Shown here piece after piece: positions 12,579 through 24,351 of a stretch of DNA of 64,000 nt (the stretch's first letter is position 1; each line of letters opens with the position of its first letter). The stretch spans positions 1-64,000 of the forward strand of contig WPDH01000200.1 of the NCBI GenBank assembly GCA_019137255.1, in the 5' to 3' direction. The notes beneath the pieces were generated by a model. The model saw only the letters and a list, made by a program, of their open reading frames with translations. It was not told the DNA's origin and did no database searches. A program made the position numbers and the translations under genes. The DNA is from Corinectria fuckeliana. Taxonomy: Eukaryota > Ascomycota > Sordariomycetes > Hypocreales > Nectriaceae.

Positions 12579-13456
12579 ATGGCGGATTCCTTAACACCCA
12601 GTGGCCCCCCAACAGGTGACGACAAGTCGGTCGAAGATCTCGGCCATCCTCCGCGCAAGAACCTGCCTATCCGCAAAGGCCCACTGCCCCTGGAGCTCCC
12701 CATCCTCACCCATCTCAACTCCAAGCGTGTGATACTCGCCTCCGCTTCGCCTCGACGAAGAGCATTGTTGCAGCAGGTACAAACACTTGCAGCCATTCTT
12801 TGTCCAGTTAAAGTGCTCACAGCAGCCAGTTCGGTCTCACAAACCTCGAAATCACCCCTTCCACGAAACCCGAAGACCTCGACAAGACGGTCTACGGACC
12901 CGATGAATATGTCGCCGCCACCGCCAGCCAAAAATGCATTGACGTGTATGCTGCTTCTCTGGAGACGAGCCTCAAATCAATCCCCGATCCACAACTCGTC
13001 ATTGCTGCCGATACCGTCGTCGTCACACGTGACGGACTGATCCTCGAGAAGCCACGAAGCGAGGCGGACCACATTCGCATGCTGAAGCACCTGCGGGATC
13101 AACGCATGCATCGGGTCTTGACAGCAGTCAGCGTAATTGCCCCAAGAGAAGATGCGAGAGCTCCCGGGTACGAGCTGGCTAGCTATACGGAAGAGACCAA
13201 GGTCTACTTCTTGTCCGAGTCCGAAGGACTCCCGGACGATGTGATCGAAGCCTATGTCAAGACCCGCGAAGGAGCTGACAAGGCAGGCGGGTATGCAGTT
13301 CAAGGCATTGGCGGCATGCTTCTAGTGGAGAAGATTGAGGGGGGCCTTGACAACGCAGTGGGACTCCCGGTGCGCCGATGTTTGGCTCTAGCGGAAAAGG
13401 CCATCTTCAGACAGGATGAGGAGTTTGATGAAGAGGAAGAGGAAGAGGACGAATAA
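12579..13456 (+). CDS. Maf-family nucleoside-triphosphate pyrophosphatase
   Basis: Hydrolyses non-canonical or excess nucleoside triphosphates to the monophosphate and pyrophosphate; the family includes dTTP/UTP and modified-nucleotide pyrophosphatases. Two exons (12579-12776, 12830-13456) give 274 residues. The hallmark SASPRR motif is at residues 55-60 in the usual N-terminal position, and the intron falls six residues later, joining LLQQ to FGLTNLEI. Further family signals are AADTVV, the EKPRSEADHIRML helix and GGYAVQGIGG near the C terminus. A fungal-type extension of about 45 residues precedes the domain, and a strongly acidic tail (DEEFDEEEEEEDE) ends the protein. Exact substrate cannot be told from sequence. 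Confidence 0.92.
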
Positions 13457-14214
13457 CGGTTCACATGTTCGGCGGATACATTACAAGTCCAGGCATGAGC
13501 TAAATTCGAGCTTGCTTGCTCAGGACTGCATACCTAGAGAGGAAAACGGCGTCTCATGATTCGTCGTTCCGGGACAGATTTTCGACCCGGGTTGCGATGT
13601 ATGGCGGCAGACATTAGCAAAAATGAAATCTAGAGCCCTGTTGGGAGCTCAAGCAACGCGACATCGAGACTGTAATTGTAGGTGCAGCAAGTTGCATCGA
13701 TGCATTAGAAGATTCGACGGTAGAAGCACATGTCAGCCATTCCTTGAGACACCTCAAGCGCATGCCATGCAGATCAAGTGGATCAATCCGAGGCACTTGC
13801 AAATCATGACGCCGTAGTTTATAATAGAATATCAATGAAGTTGTTCTTTGATGGACTGGCCTGCAGCCCGAGGACGTCACTATCACAGTGCGTGAGGTGG
13901 ACTTGATAGCGGTCCGGACTCGTCGAACCTGGAATGGACAATTGAGGCTGCCCGTACGAAGTAGAGCGAATTTATAGGAGCTTTGGGGAGCTTTGCCACT
14001 GTAGCTGCAGCACTGCACCGCCCACATGCCATGCAAGGACCAGGGTTTCACATGCAGAATCTGGGGCAACAATCCTTGTACTTCACAAGCTGCTTCTTCT
14101 ACCATTTCCTCGCACACTTACACATTTAAAAGCTCCCGCCTCCCCGCCTGGCAGACCATTCCGCCCCAGGGAATTTCTTCACCACTCGTTTGGAGCTCAG
14201 GCCGTCTTCTTGGC
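13457..14214. other. intergenic, promoter of the bHLH gene
   Basis: About 750 bp with no supported gene. A minus-strand open stretch at 13614-14117 has low-complexity composition and no family resemblance, so I do not call it. Confidence 0.5.
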
Positions 14215-14753
14215 ATGTCGTCGCCGCCAAATAACAAGTCTCCCGCCGCGGGTGAAGCCGGCGCCGGCGATGACAAACCGCGCCTCACCGAGGAGGAGAA
14301 GAAGCAGAACCATATCGCTTCAGGTGCGTCGTACGCCCGGGTGTCATAAACCCCGTAACTCGTTTTCTATGTCATCTTTTTTTTGGATCGACCAGCTAGG
14401 TCCTCGAAGACTAATGTGCGTCCTGTAGAGCAGAAGCGCCGGCAGGCCATCCGCGAGGGCTTCGATCGCCTGACCGAGCTGGTGCCTGGACTCGAGGGCC
14501 AGGGCCGTTCCGAGGGCTTGGTCCTCAAACGCACCGTCGATTACATGCGCGAGCAGCTCGTGGAGCGCCAGGCCATGATCGACCGCATAGAGCAGGCCGG
14601 CGGTGGTGTCGACGACAAGCTCAAGAGGTGAGTTGGGCCGGCGCACCCCGGTCGAGCCATCAGATGACTTCAGTCCGGGCATGGTTCACTAATGGCCGCT
14701 ACAGAGCGTTAAATCAGAAGTCGGGGACGAGCCAAGATAGAGCAAGGGGGTGA
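14215..14753 (+). CDS. small bHLH transcription factor, INO4-like
   Basis: A 118-residue DNA-binding protein from three exons (14215-14323, 14429-14627, 14705-14753). After a short polar N terminus (MSSPPNNKSPAAGE) comes the basic region HIASEQKRRQAIREGF, the first helix (DRLTELVP), a loop (GLEGQGRSEG) and the second helix (LVLKRTVDYMREQLVERQAMI). The H..E..RR pattern favours E-box binding (CANNTG). Size and layout match the yeast INO4/fungal INO4-like proteins that heterodimerise to control phospholipid genes. That partner role is inference. Intron 1 splits the basic region. If intron 2 is retained, translation stops at once after DDKLKR, so the short third exon (RALNQKSG...) rests on splice signals alone. 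Confidence 0.85.
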
Positions 14754-15030
14754 TTATCCCACCAAGGCAACTGTACTTAATTCGAAGCACTACGAGACAA
14801 CGGCCGACGGCGTACACTAGAAGGATCGGGCGCCGGCACGGCCTCACGACGTGCTATCCGCGCTCCCGCTACCGTTGACGGCAGCGCCGAGATACGGTGT
14901 GTGATACAGGATGAAGCAGAGCCGCGCCGTGCAACTCTGCGCTTCTGGGGAGGGGCAGAAAAGACGATGGGAGACGACTTGTATCTACGTTGACCACCCG
15001 AGGGAGAGGGAAGACTAGGTAGGTACCTAT

Positions 15031-16533
15031 CTACGCAAATGTATCTACCATGGCTCGCAAGCGTTCGCGCAACTCCTCTGGAGCTATCCGCTCCTTGCCC
15101 AGCGCAACCTGCCTATTCTTGACATCCTCATCTCCAACCACCAGGATTTGGCCGTATCCGCTCTTACGTGCCTCTCTAATCTTGGCGCCGAGGGATCTCG
15201 CCGTCGTGTCCACGTCCACCGCCAGCCCAGTCGGCCGCAGAACATCGCCGGGTTCAGGGAGCGCCCCGGCCTCGAGCTGCTCGTAGACCTTCCTGTTGTG
15301 GCCCACCAGCACGTCGCGCACCTCCTCTGCCCAGTCCAGCACGGCGGCCGAGGTGTTGACGGTGAGGATGATTGCCTGGCGCGGATTGAGCCAGAACGGC
15401 CACTTGCCGTCGTACCTCTCGATCAAGAGGGCCATGAGACGCTCTACAGAGCCCAGGACGGCGCGATGGATCATGACAGGTCGGACGGCGCCGTACTCGG
15501 CCAGCAGCGCCGGGTCCTCGGTGGTCTCGCCGCGGGCTTCGTACTCCGGGGCGGGGGCTTGGTACTCGAGCTCGAAGCGCTTGGGGAGCTGGAAATCGAG
15601 TTGGATCGTGGCTGTCTGGTGCTCCTTGCCGTCCGAGTCCTTGAGGATAATGTCAATCTTGGGTCCGTAGAAGGCTCCGTCACCTTCCTTCACGACCCAA
15701 TCCATGCCCGACGCATCCAGGGCTCGCTTCAACGATGCCTCGGCCCGCGACCACTCCTCCTCGGTACCGATGTAGTGGTCCCTTGGTCGGGTAGAGAGCG
15801 CCAGGCGGTAGCTGACGCCGAAGCGCAGAACGGTGTAGACGACCTTGACAAAGTCCAGTGTCTTCTTGATCTCCTCCTCGACCTGGCACGGCCGGCAGAA
15901 GATGTGTCCGTCATCCTGGTGGAAGCGCCGCACTCGTGTCAATCCGCTGAGGGCTCCTGAGATCTCGTTCCGATGTAGCGGGCTGAAGTCGGCGTATCGA
16001 ATGGGAAGGTCCCGGTAGCTATGGCGTTTCGAAGCGAAAATCAAGCAATGGCCGGGACAGTTCATGGGCTTCAAGCCATAGTCGCCCTCTTCCTCCGCCT
16101 CTGCCTTGACGGCGCTGGAATGATCTCCCTCGCAGCAGCTCGCGTGGTCCAAGTTCGGATTTGGCGTATTTCCAGTCACAGAGTACATATCATCGGCGTA
16201 GTTTTCCAGATGGCCTGACCTAGCCCATAGCGACTTCTTATAGATGGTCGGGGTGATGACCTCCTCGAACCCATAACGGACATATTGTTTCCGCAAGAAA
16301 TCGACAAGCCGATTGAATATTCTGGCGCCGTTTGGCAAGAATATGGGCGAGCCGGGGCTATAGAGGGAGCTGATGAAGAGCTCTTGCTGGAGGCCGAGCT
16401 TGCGATGATCAGGAGGCTCGCGCTTGTCTTGCTTCTGGGAGTATGGACGGCGCCCGGACTGACAAGATGGACATGTCCATTGCCCTCTTAGCAAGGCTGG
16501 CAAGGCCGACCGGGTGGCTCGGGAGCGTAGCAT
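15031..16533 (-). CDS. MST1: mitochondrial threonyl-tRNA synthetase
   Basis: Charges mitochondrial tRNA-Thr. A single 500-residue exon; the ATG at 16533 opens into a mitochondrial-type presequence (MLRSRATRSALPALLRG), whereas an upstream in-frame ATG would bury it. Class II signatures are present: the zinc/substrate motif PMNCPGHC at about 156-163, motif 2 (TRVRRFHQDDGHIFC, about 199-213), motif 3 (HRAVLGSVERLMALLIERYDG) and a C-terminal anticodon-binding domain (ILTVNTSAAVLDWAEEVRDV). It lacks the N-terminal TGS/editing domains of cytosolic ThrRS, as mitochondrial forms do. Its 3' end faces the bHLH gene across 277 bp. Confidence 0.95.
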   Translation of the reverse strand: MLRSRATRSALPALLRGQWTCPSCQSGRRPYSQKQDKREPPDHRKLGLQQELFISSLYSPGSPIFLPNGARIFNRLVDFLRKQYVRYGFEEVITPTIYKKSLWARSGHLENYADDMYSVTGNTPNPNLDHASCCEGDHSSAVKAEAEEEGDYGLKPMNCPGHCLIFASKRHSYRDLPIRYADFSPLHRNEISGALSGLTRVRRFHQDDGHIFCRPCQVEEEIKKTLDFVKVVYTVLRFGVSYRLALSTRPRDHYIGTEEEWSRAEASLKRALDASGMDWVVKEGDGAFYGPKIDIILKDSDGKEHQTATIQLDFQLPKRFELEYQAPAPEYEARGETTEDPALLAEYGAVRPVMIHRAVLGSVERLMALLIERYDGKWPFWLNPRQAIILTVNTSAAVLDWAEEVRDVLVGHNRKVYEQLEAGALPEPGDVLRPTGLAVDVDTTARSLGAKIREARKSGYGQILVVGDEDVKNRQVALGKERIAPEELRERLRAMVDTFA

Positions 16534-17633
16534 TGCTAGCTTGAACTGCAATGGCGAGCAATCACAATGACGAAGGGCGAAGGACGAATCGACGATGCGC
16601 AAACGCGATGATCAAAAAATGCCCGGTCGCAGGGGACGGCTGCTGTCGGGACAAAGCTCGTTCCCCCTTGTGGCCTAGCGCCGAGGCCTTGGAAACCAGG
16701 GTCCGTCCCCACGATTCTTAGCGCTGTCACAGGGCGTAGGGACGAGACGACAGGTGAAACAAGGCATCCTCGCAGGTGAAAGGGAGCGTGGCTGCACCAG
16801 GAGCCAGAACAATTCTGGGTTACAGGAATTAAGTATCCGGTCGATTCCTTTCGATCACAGAGAAGCAAGCTACCAGTAGTGGCTACCAGGTATCGTATGT
16901 TTTATGGTACTTTTCGCGAGTCATTACATAGTACCAAGCTCCATTCTCCTGCTAACACAGCAGAAGTTTGGTGGGACTGACTGACAGCGGTGTACGAAAC
17001 ATTCAGCTTATGCAACGGGCGCCTACGAGGGAGGTACTGTGTGTTGTTGACCAGCACTATGTAGATTATCCAGTGCTGAAACAATTACAAGTTAAATGAT
17101 TAATACCTAACCCTTCATTCATTTGTAGCTACTCGGTGGTATTAACAACCTTGATCCCACGGGTTCCTCGTTTATTGATTGCCATTGTTTGCGACGTGTA
17201 GCAAGCATGTGTGATTGGGCAGAGGCGTCGTGGTGATCGCCTTTCCACACTGTCAACACATCATTGTTTTTCCTCTCAAGCACACAGCCAGACTCGTCTG
17301 CCAATTCCAAACCTCTTTTCATTCATCTCCAGACAGGTCTGCTCCCAAAAAAGCCACCCAACAGCCCACGTCCACGCGGTGATATTGACGGATCTCGTAT
17401 TACCCCTCCATACAGTCGTCCCGGAACCCCACCACAGCGATACCGAATTCACTGCCTAGTTCGCCTGGACGGGGTAAAATTCCCAGCCCATCCCTCCCTC
17501 CTCCCTCCCTCCACCCTTCACGTCCCGTACTTGTAGAGTACGAAGCTACAACAACGCAGTCCGCAGTCGAGCCTCGTGTTGCTGGTCCCATCGCCGAACC
17601 TTGCCGCCCCTCTGGACGGCGCCGGCACCAACC
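16534..17633. promoter_or_regulatory. divergent MST1 / KAP120 promoter region
   Basis: About 1.1 kb between divergent starts. It is C/T-rich just before the KAP120 ATG (17480-17530), typical of fungal leaders. No gene is seen. Confidence 0.5.
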
Positions 17634-20600
17634 ATGAGCTTCGCCATCGAGGTTCCCGGCGACGCGAACCCGCTGTCCCTCCAGTCGCTCTGCCAGGCCC
17701 TCCAGTCCGCCACTTCCTCCGACTATGCACAGCGCCAGACGGCCGGTCGCCAGCTCACCTCGTGGGAGTCTCAGTCGGGCTACTATTCTTCACTGCAGGT
17801 AGGTCGGCCAGCTTGAAAGGGGGACTTGCTTGTCCGGTGACTAACCCACTTCAACTTACAGACCATCTACCTTGACAAGTCCATCCCCCTTGACATCCGC
17901 TTCCTCGCCGTGATCCAGCTCAAGAACGGCATCGATCGATACTGGCGCCGCTACGCACAGGCCAAGAACGGCATCAAGCCCGACGAGAAGGCTGTCATCC
18001 GTCAACGGCTCTTCCGGGGAACCATCGAGGAGGAGGAATCGAACCTTGCTTTACACAACGCACTGGTCGTCGCCAAGGTCATTAGAATCGACTATCCTGC
18101 CGAGTGGCCAGACGCCTTAGGAAGCCTCATCGAACTCCTTCGCTCCTCTCGAAATGGCAGCCAGAGACATTTTCACGGCGTGCTGCAGATTCTGCTGCGA
18201 GTGGTCAAGGAACTCGGAACTGCCAGGCTACGGACATCCCAAACCGACTTACAGTCTGTCACGCCTGAAATCGTTCACGTCTTGACGGAAATTTACGCCG
18301 AAAAGTCCACAGCCTGGGTAGGCTTCCTCAACGGTGGACACGGAAACAGCGATGAAGCGGACATTGCCTTGCTCAACAGCCTGTTTGCCCTCAAGATCCT
18401 TCGCCGACTCGTCATCCTCGGTTACGAGCGGCCTCATGGGGACAAGACCGTCGAGCAATTCTGGACCATGTCACAGAACCAGTTCGGCCAACTCCTCAAC
18501 TTTGTAAGCCACGACTCTGCGGTGCCAGCCCAATACCAAGACGTCGTGGGCAAGCATCTGCTCCAGTTCGCCAAGCTCCACATCGACATGTCGGAGCAGC
18601 ACGCTGCCAGCTTCGCTGTGCTCCCCAACTCCCTTTCCTTGGTCAACGCATATTGGGATCTCGTGGCGAAGTTCGCCGAAGTATTTGACAAGTCCGGTGG
18701 TATTCGACAAGGTTCCGGGCAGGCAGGTACCGCAAAATCAAAGGTTGAAGGTCCACTACTAGAACGACTGGCGCTCAAGGGCCTTTTGCTGCTCAGGGCA
18801 TGCGTGAGGATTGCGTTCCAGCCTGTTCAGACATTCAAATACCGAACCCCGGAGACCAAGGCTGAGCAGGAACAGGCAAGGGAAATCATCAAATCCCAGC
18901 TTCTGAAACCCGACCTCGTCGTCCAGATTGTCAACTCCATCATCACTCACCTTTTCGTGTTTCGCAAGGCAGATCTAGACGCATGGGAAGAGGACCCAGA
19001 AGAATGGGAGCAGCAGGAGCAGAGCGAAGGAAGCGCCTACGAGTGGGAGGTGCGCCCATGTGCCGAGAAGCTATTCCTTGACCTTCTCACAAACTATAAG
19101 GACCTGTTGATCCCGCCTTTGCTATCATATTTCCAGACTGCGCAGTCTCCCCAGGCTGACATTGCCACCAAGGAGGCGGTATATACAGCCATGGGCCTAT
19201 CAGCTGCGCATGTCTTCAACGTCTTTGACTTTGACGCTGTGCTAGCCTCGACCATTGTCAACGACGCGCAACAACAGGGCGGTTTGTGCATGGTGTTGCG
19301 GCGACGGATAGCCATCCTCGTGAGCCAGTGGGCTCCGGTCAAGCTTGACGATTCCAGTCGACCTATCGTCTACCAGATCTTCCAACATTTTTTGAATCCA
19401 GATGATCAAACCAACGATCTCGTCGTCAGAATCACAGCTGCACGACAGTTGCGCTGGATTGCTGATGAGCTCGGCTTCAGCGTCGAGGCATTCCTACCCT
19501 TCACGTCCAACGTACTAACTCAGCTCATCAACCTGATTCAAAACGTGGACGTAGATGAGACCAAGCTTGCCATTCTCGAGTCCATTAGAATCCTTGTAAC
19601 CAGAATGGAAGAGCAGGTGTCGCAATTTGGAGACCAGCTCATGGCTGCTCTTCCTGGTGTCTGGGAGAACTCGGGCACGGAAGAATACATGATCAAGCAA
19701 GCGGTCATTGCCATCTTTGCGGCTCTCGTTATGAGCATGGGCAGCAACTCCCAGCGGTATCAACACTTCATGGTGCCGCTACTATCAGAAGCTGCGCGGC
19801 GGGGATCTGACCTGCACCTTCACCTGATCGATGAGTCGTTGGAGCTATGGAACGCCATTCTGATGCAGAGCAATCCACCTCTAGCACCCGAGGTAACGAA
19901 CCTCGCCGAGTTGGCTCTCCCACTTCTGGAATACAACGTCGAAACAGCATCACAGGCCCTCTCCGCCATTGAGTCCTACGTTCTCCTTGCTCCTGGTTCG
20001 ATGCTAGAAGACAGACTGCGACGGCCCGTTTTGATGGCGCTGTCAGGCGCCCTAGACTCGAGGAGTCGCGAGCATGTCCGCCTCGCCACGGTGTGCATCG
20101 AGTACCTCATCCGGGCCGCCGTAGAGCTAGGAGGCTCCGGCGGCGTCTCAATAATTATGCAGGACATGGTCGAGATTGGTTTCATGAACAAGATTCTGGA
20201 GAATCTTCATGACTCTTGGGAGGCCCACCAAACCACCGGCCCCAACCGGAAAGTCAGCAAGCTCAATACGGTCACTGAAGGGGACTACCTTGCGGTCCTC
20301 GCCCGACTAGCACTGGCAGAGCCAACTCTCTTTGCGCAGATGCTAACAAACTTCGGCCCTCTGGGGCAGGTCTGGGGCTGGCTCTCGGCCGAGTGGTTTT
20401 CCTATCTGTCCAGCATGGACCACATCGAGCGGCAGAAGCTCTTCCTCCTAGGCCTCACCCGTCTACTAGAGCTACCCTCGCCTATGCAGGATCTCGTGCT
20501 GGGCAAGCTCCAGGAATACTTCGACATGTGGACCAACGTGATCTCGGAGCTGCAGGATGGCGTGGCTAACGGCACGGACACGCTGATCTGGGGTCCCCTG

Positions 20601-20822
20601 GAGGCGAGCGAGTATGATACCCCGAAGATCGTGGCGGAGCGCGAGGGGCTAGCCAAGGACCCGGTTCACACCGTCCACGCGTTTGAGTTCGTCAAGATGC
20701 GTCTGCAAGACCTGGTGGGCAGGGTGGGAGGCGACGCTGCTTTCGAGGAGCAATGGGCCGCCAACGTCGACAAGGAGCTGATTGCGAGGTTCCAGACCCT
20801 GGCGAGTGTGGTGCGGCATTGA
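17634..20822 (+). CDS. KAP120: importin-beta family nuclear transport receptor Kap120 / importin-11
   Basis: Ran-dependent karyopherin that carries ribosome-assembly factors and other cargo into the nucleus. Two exons (17634-17798 and 17862-20822) give 1041 residues, close to the yeast Kap120 length. The importin-beta N-terminal domain is recognisable: LCQALQSATSSDYAQRQTAGRQL, the intron, then TIYLDKSIPLDIRFLAVIQLKNGIDRYW. The rest is all-helical, HEAT-like sequence to the C terminus with an acidic insertion (EEDPEEWEQQEQSEG) near the middle. The second exon has no internal break over 2.9 kb. Its 3' end converges on the quinone oxidoreductase gene 204 bp away. Confidence 0.93.
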
Positions 20823-21026
20823 AGGAGGCATGAGCGCTCGGGCATGTGATTATATGAAGACGAGCTAACTTTTGAACGACGAGATGACTAAATAGACCAT
20901 GATTATCACAAGGCTCGTTTGTTTCTAGCAGTATTGTCACTGTGTGGCCGAAATAGCTTCATTCTCGACTTATACCCTCAAAACATCCGCAACCCATCCT
21001 CCTCCCTCATTTCCTCATCTTCCCTC

Positions 21027-22262
21027 TCACAGCTTACTCTCTCCCTCCTGAGGGATCTTCACCACCACCTTTCCCCAAGTGCCCCTCCCTCCCAGAGCCG
21101 CCAGCGCATCCCCGACCCTCTCCAGCCCCACAAACTCCTCGTCCGTATACTCGGTCCCGCGCATCTTGCCCTCGGCAACAAGCCCCATGATGCCCTCCCA
21201 CACGCGCGCGATGGCGGCCGGCTCGTTGGCCGTGTACGCGCCCCAGTGGATGCCCACCAGCGCGATGTTCTTCAGTAGCACCTTGTTCATGGCCACCTTC
21301 TCGATGCGCCCGGCCGCGAAGCCCACGACCAGGATGCGCCCGTTCCACGCCGTGCACTTGGTCGACGCGTCCACCAGCCCGACCGGGTCGTAGACGATGT
21401 CCACGCCCCGCGACGAGGGCGTCAGCGCCTTGACTTGGGCCGGCCAGGATGCGTCGTTGTAGGACACGACGTGGTCTGCGCCGAAGGACTTGGCGATGTC
21501 GAGCTTGCGCTGCGTCGACGCCGTAGCGATGACGGTTGCTCCGAACGCCTTGGCCACTGTATCCCTTTGCGTCAGCCATCATCTTTCACCAGGGCGGATT
21601 GGTTTTTTCCATTCGGCTGCTTTACCCTGCACAGCCGCGAGTCCCACACCTCCCGCGGCCGCGTGCACCAGCACATGGTCGCCCTTCTTGATGCCGGCCC
21701 TGACCACCAGCGCGCCGTAGCTCGTCGGCGCCGTGACGAACAGGCCGGCGGCTTCGTGGAAGGACCAGCCGGGCGGCACGGGCAGCAGCGAGGCCTCCCT
21801 CGCGCAGAGCCTCGTGGCGAAGGCGCCCTGCTGCGCGCCGAAGACGCGGGAGCCCGGCGGGAACTTGGCGTTCCGCGGGGCGGCGACGACGGTCCCGGCG
21901 AACTCGGCGCCCGCAACCCAGGGGAAGGCTGTTTGTTGAGCGTGAGTGTCAGTGATGGGAGGGAGAGAGAGACGAGAGAGACGAGGGAAAGGAAGACGTG
22001 GGGGGTTTTTTTTTTAAAGTACTTACGTGGCTGGTTCTGGTATTTGCCTTGGATCTGCAGGATGTCGAAGAAGTTGGCTGCCGCGGCGTGGACTTGGATG
22101 AGATACTCGTCGTCCTTGGGGATAGGGTCGGGCAGGTCCAAGACCTTGAGCTCCTTGGGGCCCTGCGTCGTGCAGCTCAATTGTATCAGTACTGTTCGTT
22201 TTTCAATGAGAGCGTGCTATGAGACTGACCTTGACATATTCCTTGACCTCGATGCCACGCAT
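21027..22262 (-). CDS. NAD(P)H quinone oxidoreductase-like medium-chain dehydrogenase
   Basis: Zinc-independent MDR-family oxidoreductase of 333 residues from four exons (22262-22230, 22162-22027, 21928-21626, 21556-21027). The GroES-like N-terminal part (GPKELKVLDLPDPIPKDDEY, AAANFFDILQIQGKY) is followed by the dinucleotide-binding fold with AAAGGVGLAAVQ at about residues 145-157, then VAKAFGATVIAT and GADHVVSY. No structural-zinc cysteine cluster is visible, in line with quinone oxidoreductases. The first coding exon is only 33 bp (MRGIEVKEYVK). Intron 2 contains a run of T near 22006. Natural substrate is unknown. Confidence 0.9.
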
Positions 22263-22956
22263 GATGTAGTTTGCAGACAAGGAGTTGTTATTTAGTGGTT
22301 AAAGAGAGGGTTGAATAATAACAAGCGTACTGTATGGACTTGGGGAAATGCTGGCATTTAACCATGACGTCCGGGGCTCGTTCTGGGGGTCGGCATCGCT
22401 GGAAGCTGAGATCGCGGGGGACATGGCACGAACCGAGGCATCTTTATCCGTCTCCCGTATGCGCCGAGCAACGCCACCACTGCCACACTCACTGTTCCAC
22501 CGGACCAGATCGGCGCGAAATATTTAGAAACGTCCATGTTTTCTGCTTCTTAGTTAATAGCTACGGCGGACGTTGAATTACTCGGAGATTACCAATTCGA
22601 TACGGCTCCCATTTTGTTGATGCTGCTGCTGTTGCTCCTACGATACTTGGTTTCTCACCCAGCCCTTCACTTCACGCTCTTCCCGTTCCTTCATTATACG
22701 AGTTGTTGAATTTTGCCTTGCTCCTCTCGTCAAGACTTGATATCATAACAGCATCATACTAATACGTCGAGGCATGCCCTGCTCCGCCCAAGAGCCTCCG
22801 ATCGCCTTCAGTCCCATCCCCACCTCCCAGACCGGTATTACGCAGATTGCCTGAGCTCGGTTGCATCCACAAGGGCGCCTCGTACTTGACCATCTTCAAC
22901 AACTAGGCCCAATTTCTTCATGTCCCTCTCTGTTCCCATGTCCGTCTCCGTATCCG
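22263..22956. other. intergenic, upstream of the oxidoreductase
   Basis: The sequence lies between two minus-strand genes. No supported coding stretch is seen. Confidence 0.5.
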
Positions 22957-24351
22957 TCATTCAGCATTGAGCAGGTGCTCGATAGCGCCTTGGACGCTAC
23001 CTCCGCTCCGTCTCAAGGCCGCAACGTTTCGATCAAAGTCGAAGAAGCCCATGTCGTTCAGCTGGCGTAGCTGTTCCGCATACCGCTCCTCCGGGGGTCT
23101 GTTGTCTGCGGGCGCAGCAGGCGAAGCCGAGCCTCCCCCCATCATCTGCATCATTTGCTGCATCATCTCCGGGCTCATGCCAAAGGGGTTTGCCTGGCCG
23201 CCTTGGCCGCCTGTAGGGGGCGGGAACAGTGCGGCAAACGGGTTCGCCGGGAGTGGTCCCGAAGTGCCCTCCCGCCCAGGGGTGCTTCCCGACGTCTCTG
23301 TCGCGCCTGGCGTGCCCGTCGCACCCGTAGTTCCCGACCCGGCCTGAGGAATGGTTGTCTGGCCCGGAGTTTGGGCTGGGGGCGCGCCAAAGGGGTGGGG
23401 TCCCATTGCGCTCAAGCCCTGGAGCTGTTGTAGCATCTGGGCAATGTTTGGCGTGCCATTTCCGCCTTGCTGGCCGCCCTGCTGGCCGCCCATCAGGAAG
23501 GGGTTGAGGAAGGGATTCTGCGGAGGCTGGGCGCTGGTTGTCTGGTCGGTCGCACCGGTAGTGGCGTTTCCCTCGGGGGTCGTGTCGGTGGCGCCAGGGG
23601 CCGGGAAGCCTCCCTCGCTGCCTCGCATGTTCCTCTGCATGCGCATAGCCTGGCTCATCATCTGAGGGTTGCTCATCATCTGCCTCATAAACGGAGATGT
23701 GATGATGTCGCGAGCATTGGGCATGTTTCTTAGCATGGGGTTCGAGTCGATGAGCATGTTGACGAAATCGGGGTTATTGAGAGCCTCGTTCATGGACTGC
23801 TGGACGTTGGGGTCGGACATCAAGCGCTGGATGCGCTCCTCGTCCATCGGGGGGCCCATCTAGAAGACAGATCGGTTAGCTTTAGTGACGAAACTGTGAT
23901 AGGCGTTTGCGCTTACGCCGCCGTCGGGTCCAAACATATCAAGACCGGGGAGATTAATCTGGTGGCCGGCATATCGGGCACCGGTCAAGCCGGCCAAGGG
24001 GTTGTTGGCAGTGCCCGAGGCCATGTTGGTGGGGACGGCTGGAGGGGTGGAAGTCGACGAGGCTGAGGCAGACTGGGTCTGGTTGCTGGCAGCGCTCTTG
24101 ACCATGTGGATGGTGTTGTTGTGCTTGATCTTGTACGTGCTGAGGGCGTCGTCGTTCTTCATGACCCGGCCGGAGTAGATGAGGCGTTGTCGCTCGACGG
24201 GGAGGTTCTCGAAGTCCTGGCCAGCGAGCTTGGTCTTGAGCTCGAGGATGGTGGCGGCCTCGGGCATGGTGATGGAGTGGGTCGTGTCAGATGAGGTCTT
24301 GACTTTGAAGGTGATTTGAGCGTCGCCGCTGGTCTCGGCGTTATCGGCCAT
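22957..24351 (-). CDS. DSK2: ubiquilin-type UBL-UBA proteasome shuttle Dsk2
   Basis: Delivers ubiquitinated substrates to the 26S proteasome. Two exons (24351-23917, 23859-22957) encode 445 residues. An N-terminal ubiquitin-like domain (about 12-85: FKVKTSSDTTHSI, LPVERQRLIYSGRVMKND) binds the proteasome. A central STI1-like region rich in Met and Asn (QRLMSDPNVQQSMNEALNNP, SPFMRQMMSNPQMMSQAM) follows. A Gly/Pro/Gln-rich linker leads to a C-terminal UBA domain (about 400-443: YAEQLRQLNDMGFFDFDRNV, then GGSVQGAIEHLL). The order is diagnostic. The leader before the ATG (24352-24420) is strongly C/T-rich on the coding strand. Confidence 0.96.

Noticed and set aside
13614..14117. 167-codon minus-strand open frame before the bHLH gene
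   Set aside because: No recognisable domain, no splice context, irregular composition; likely chance.
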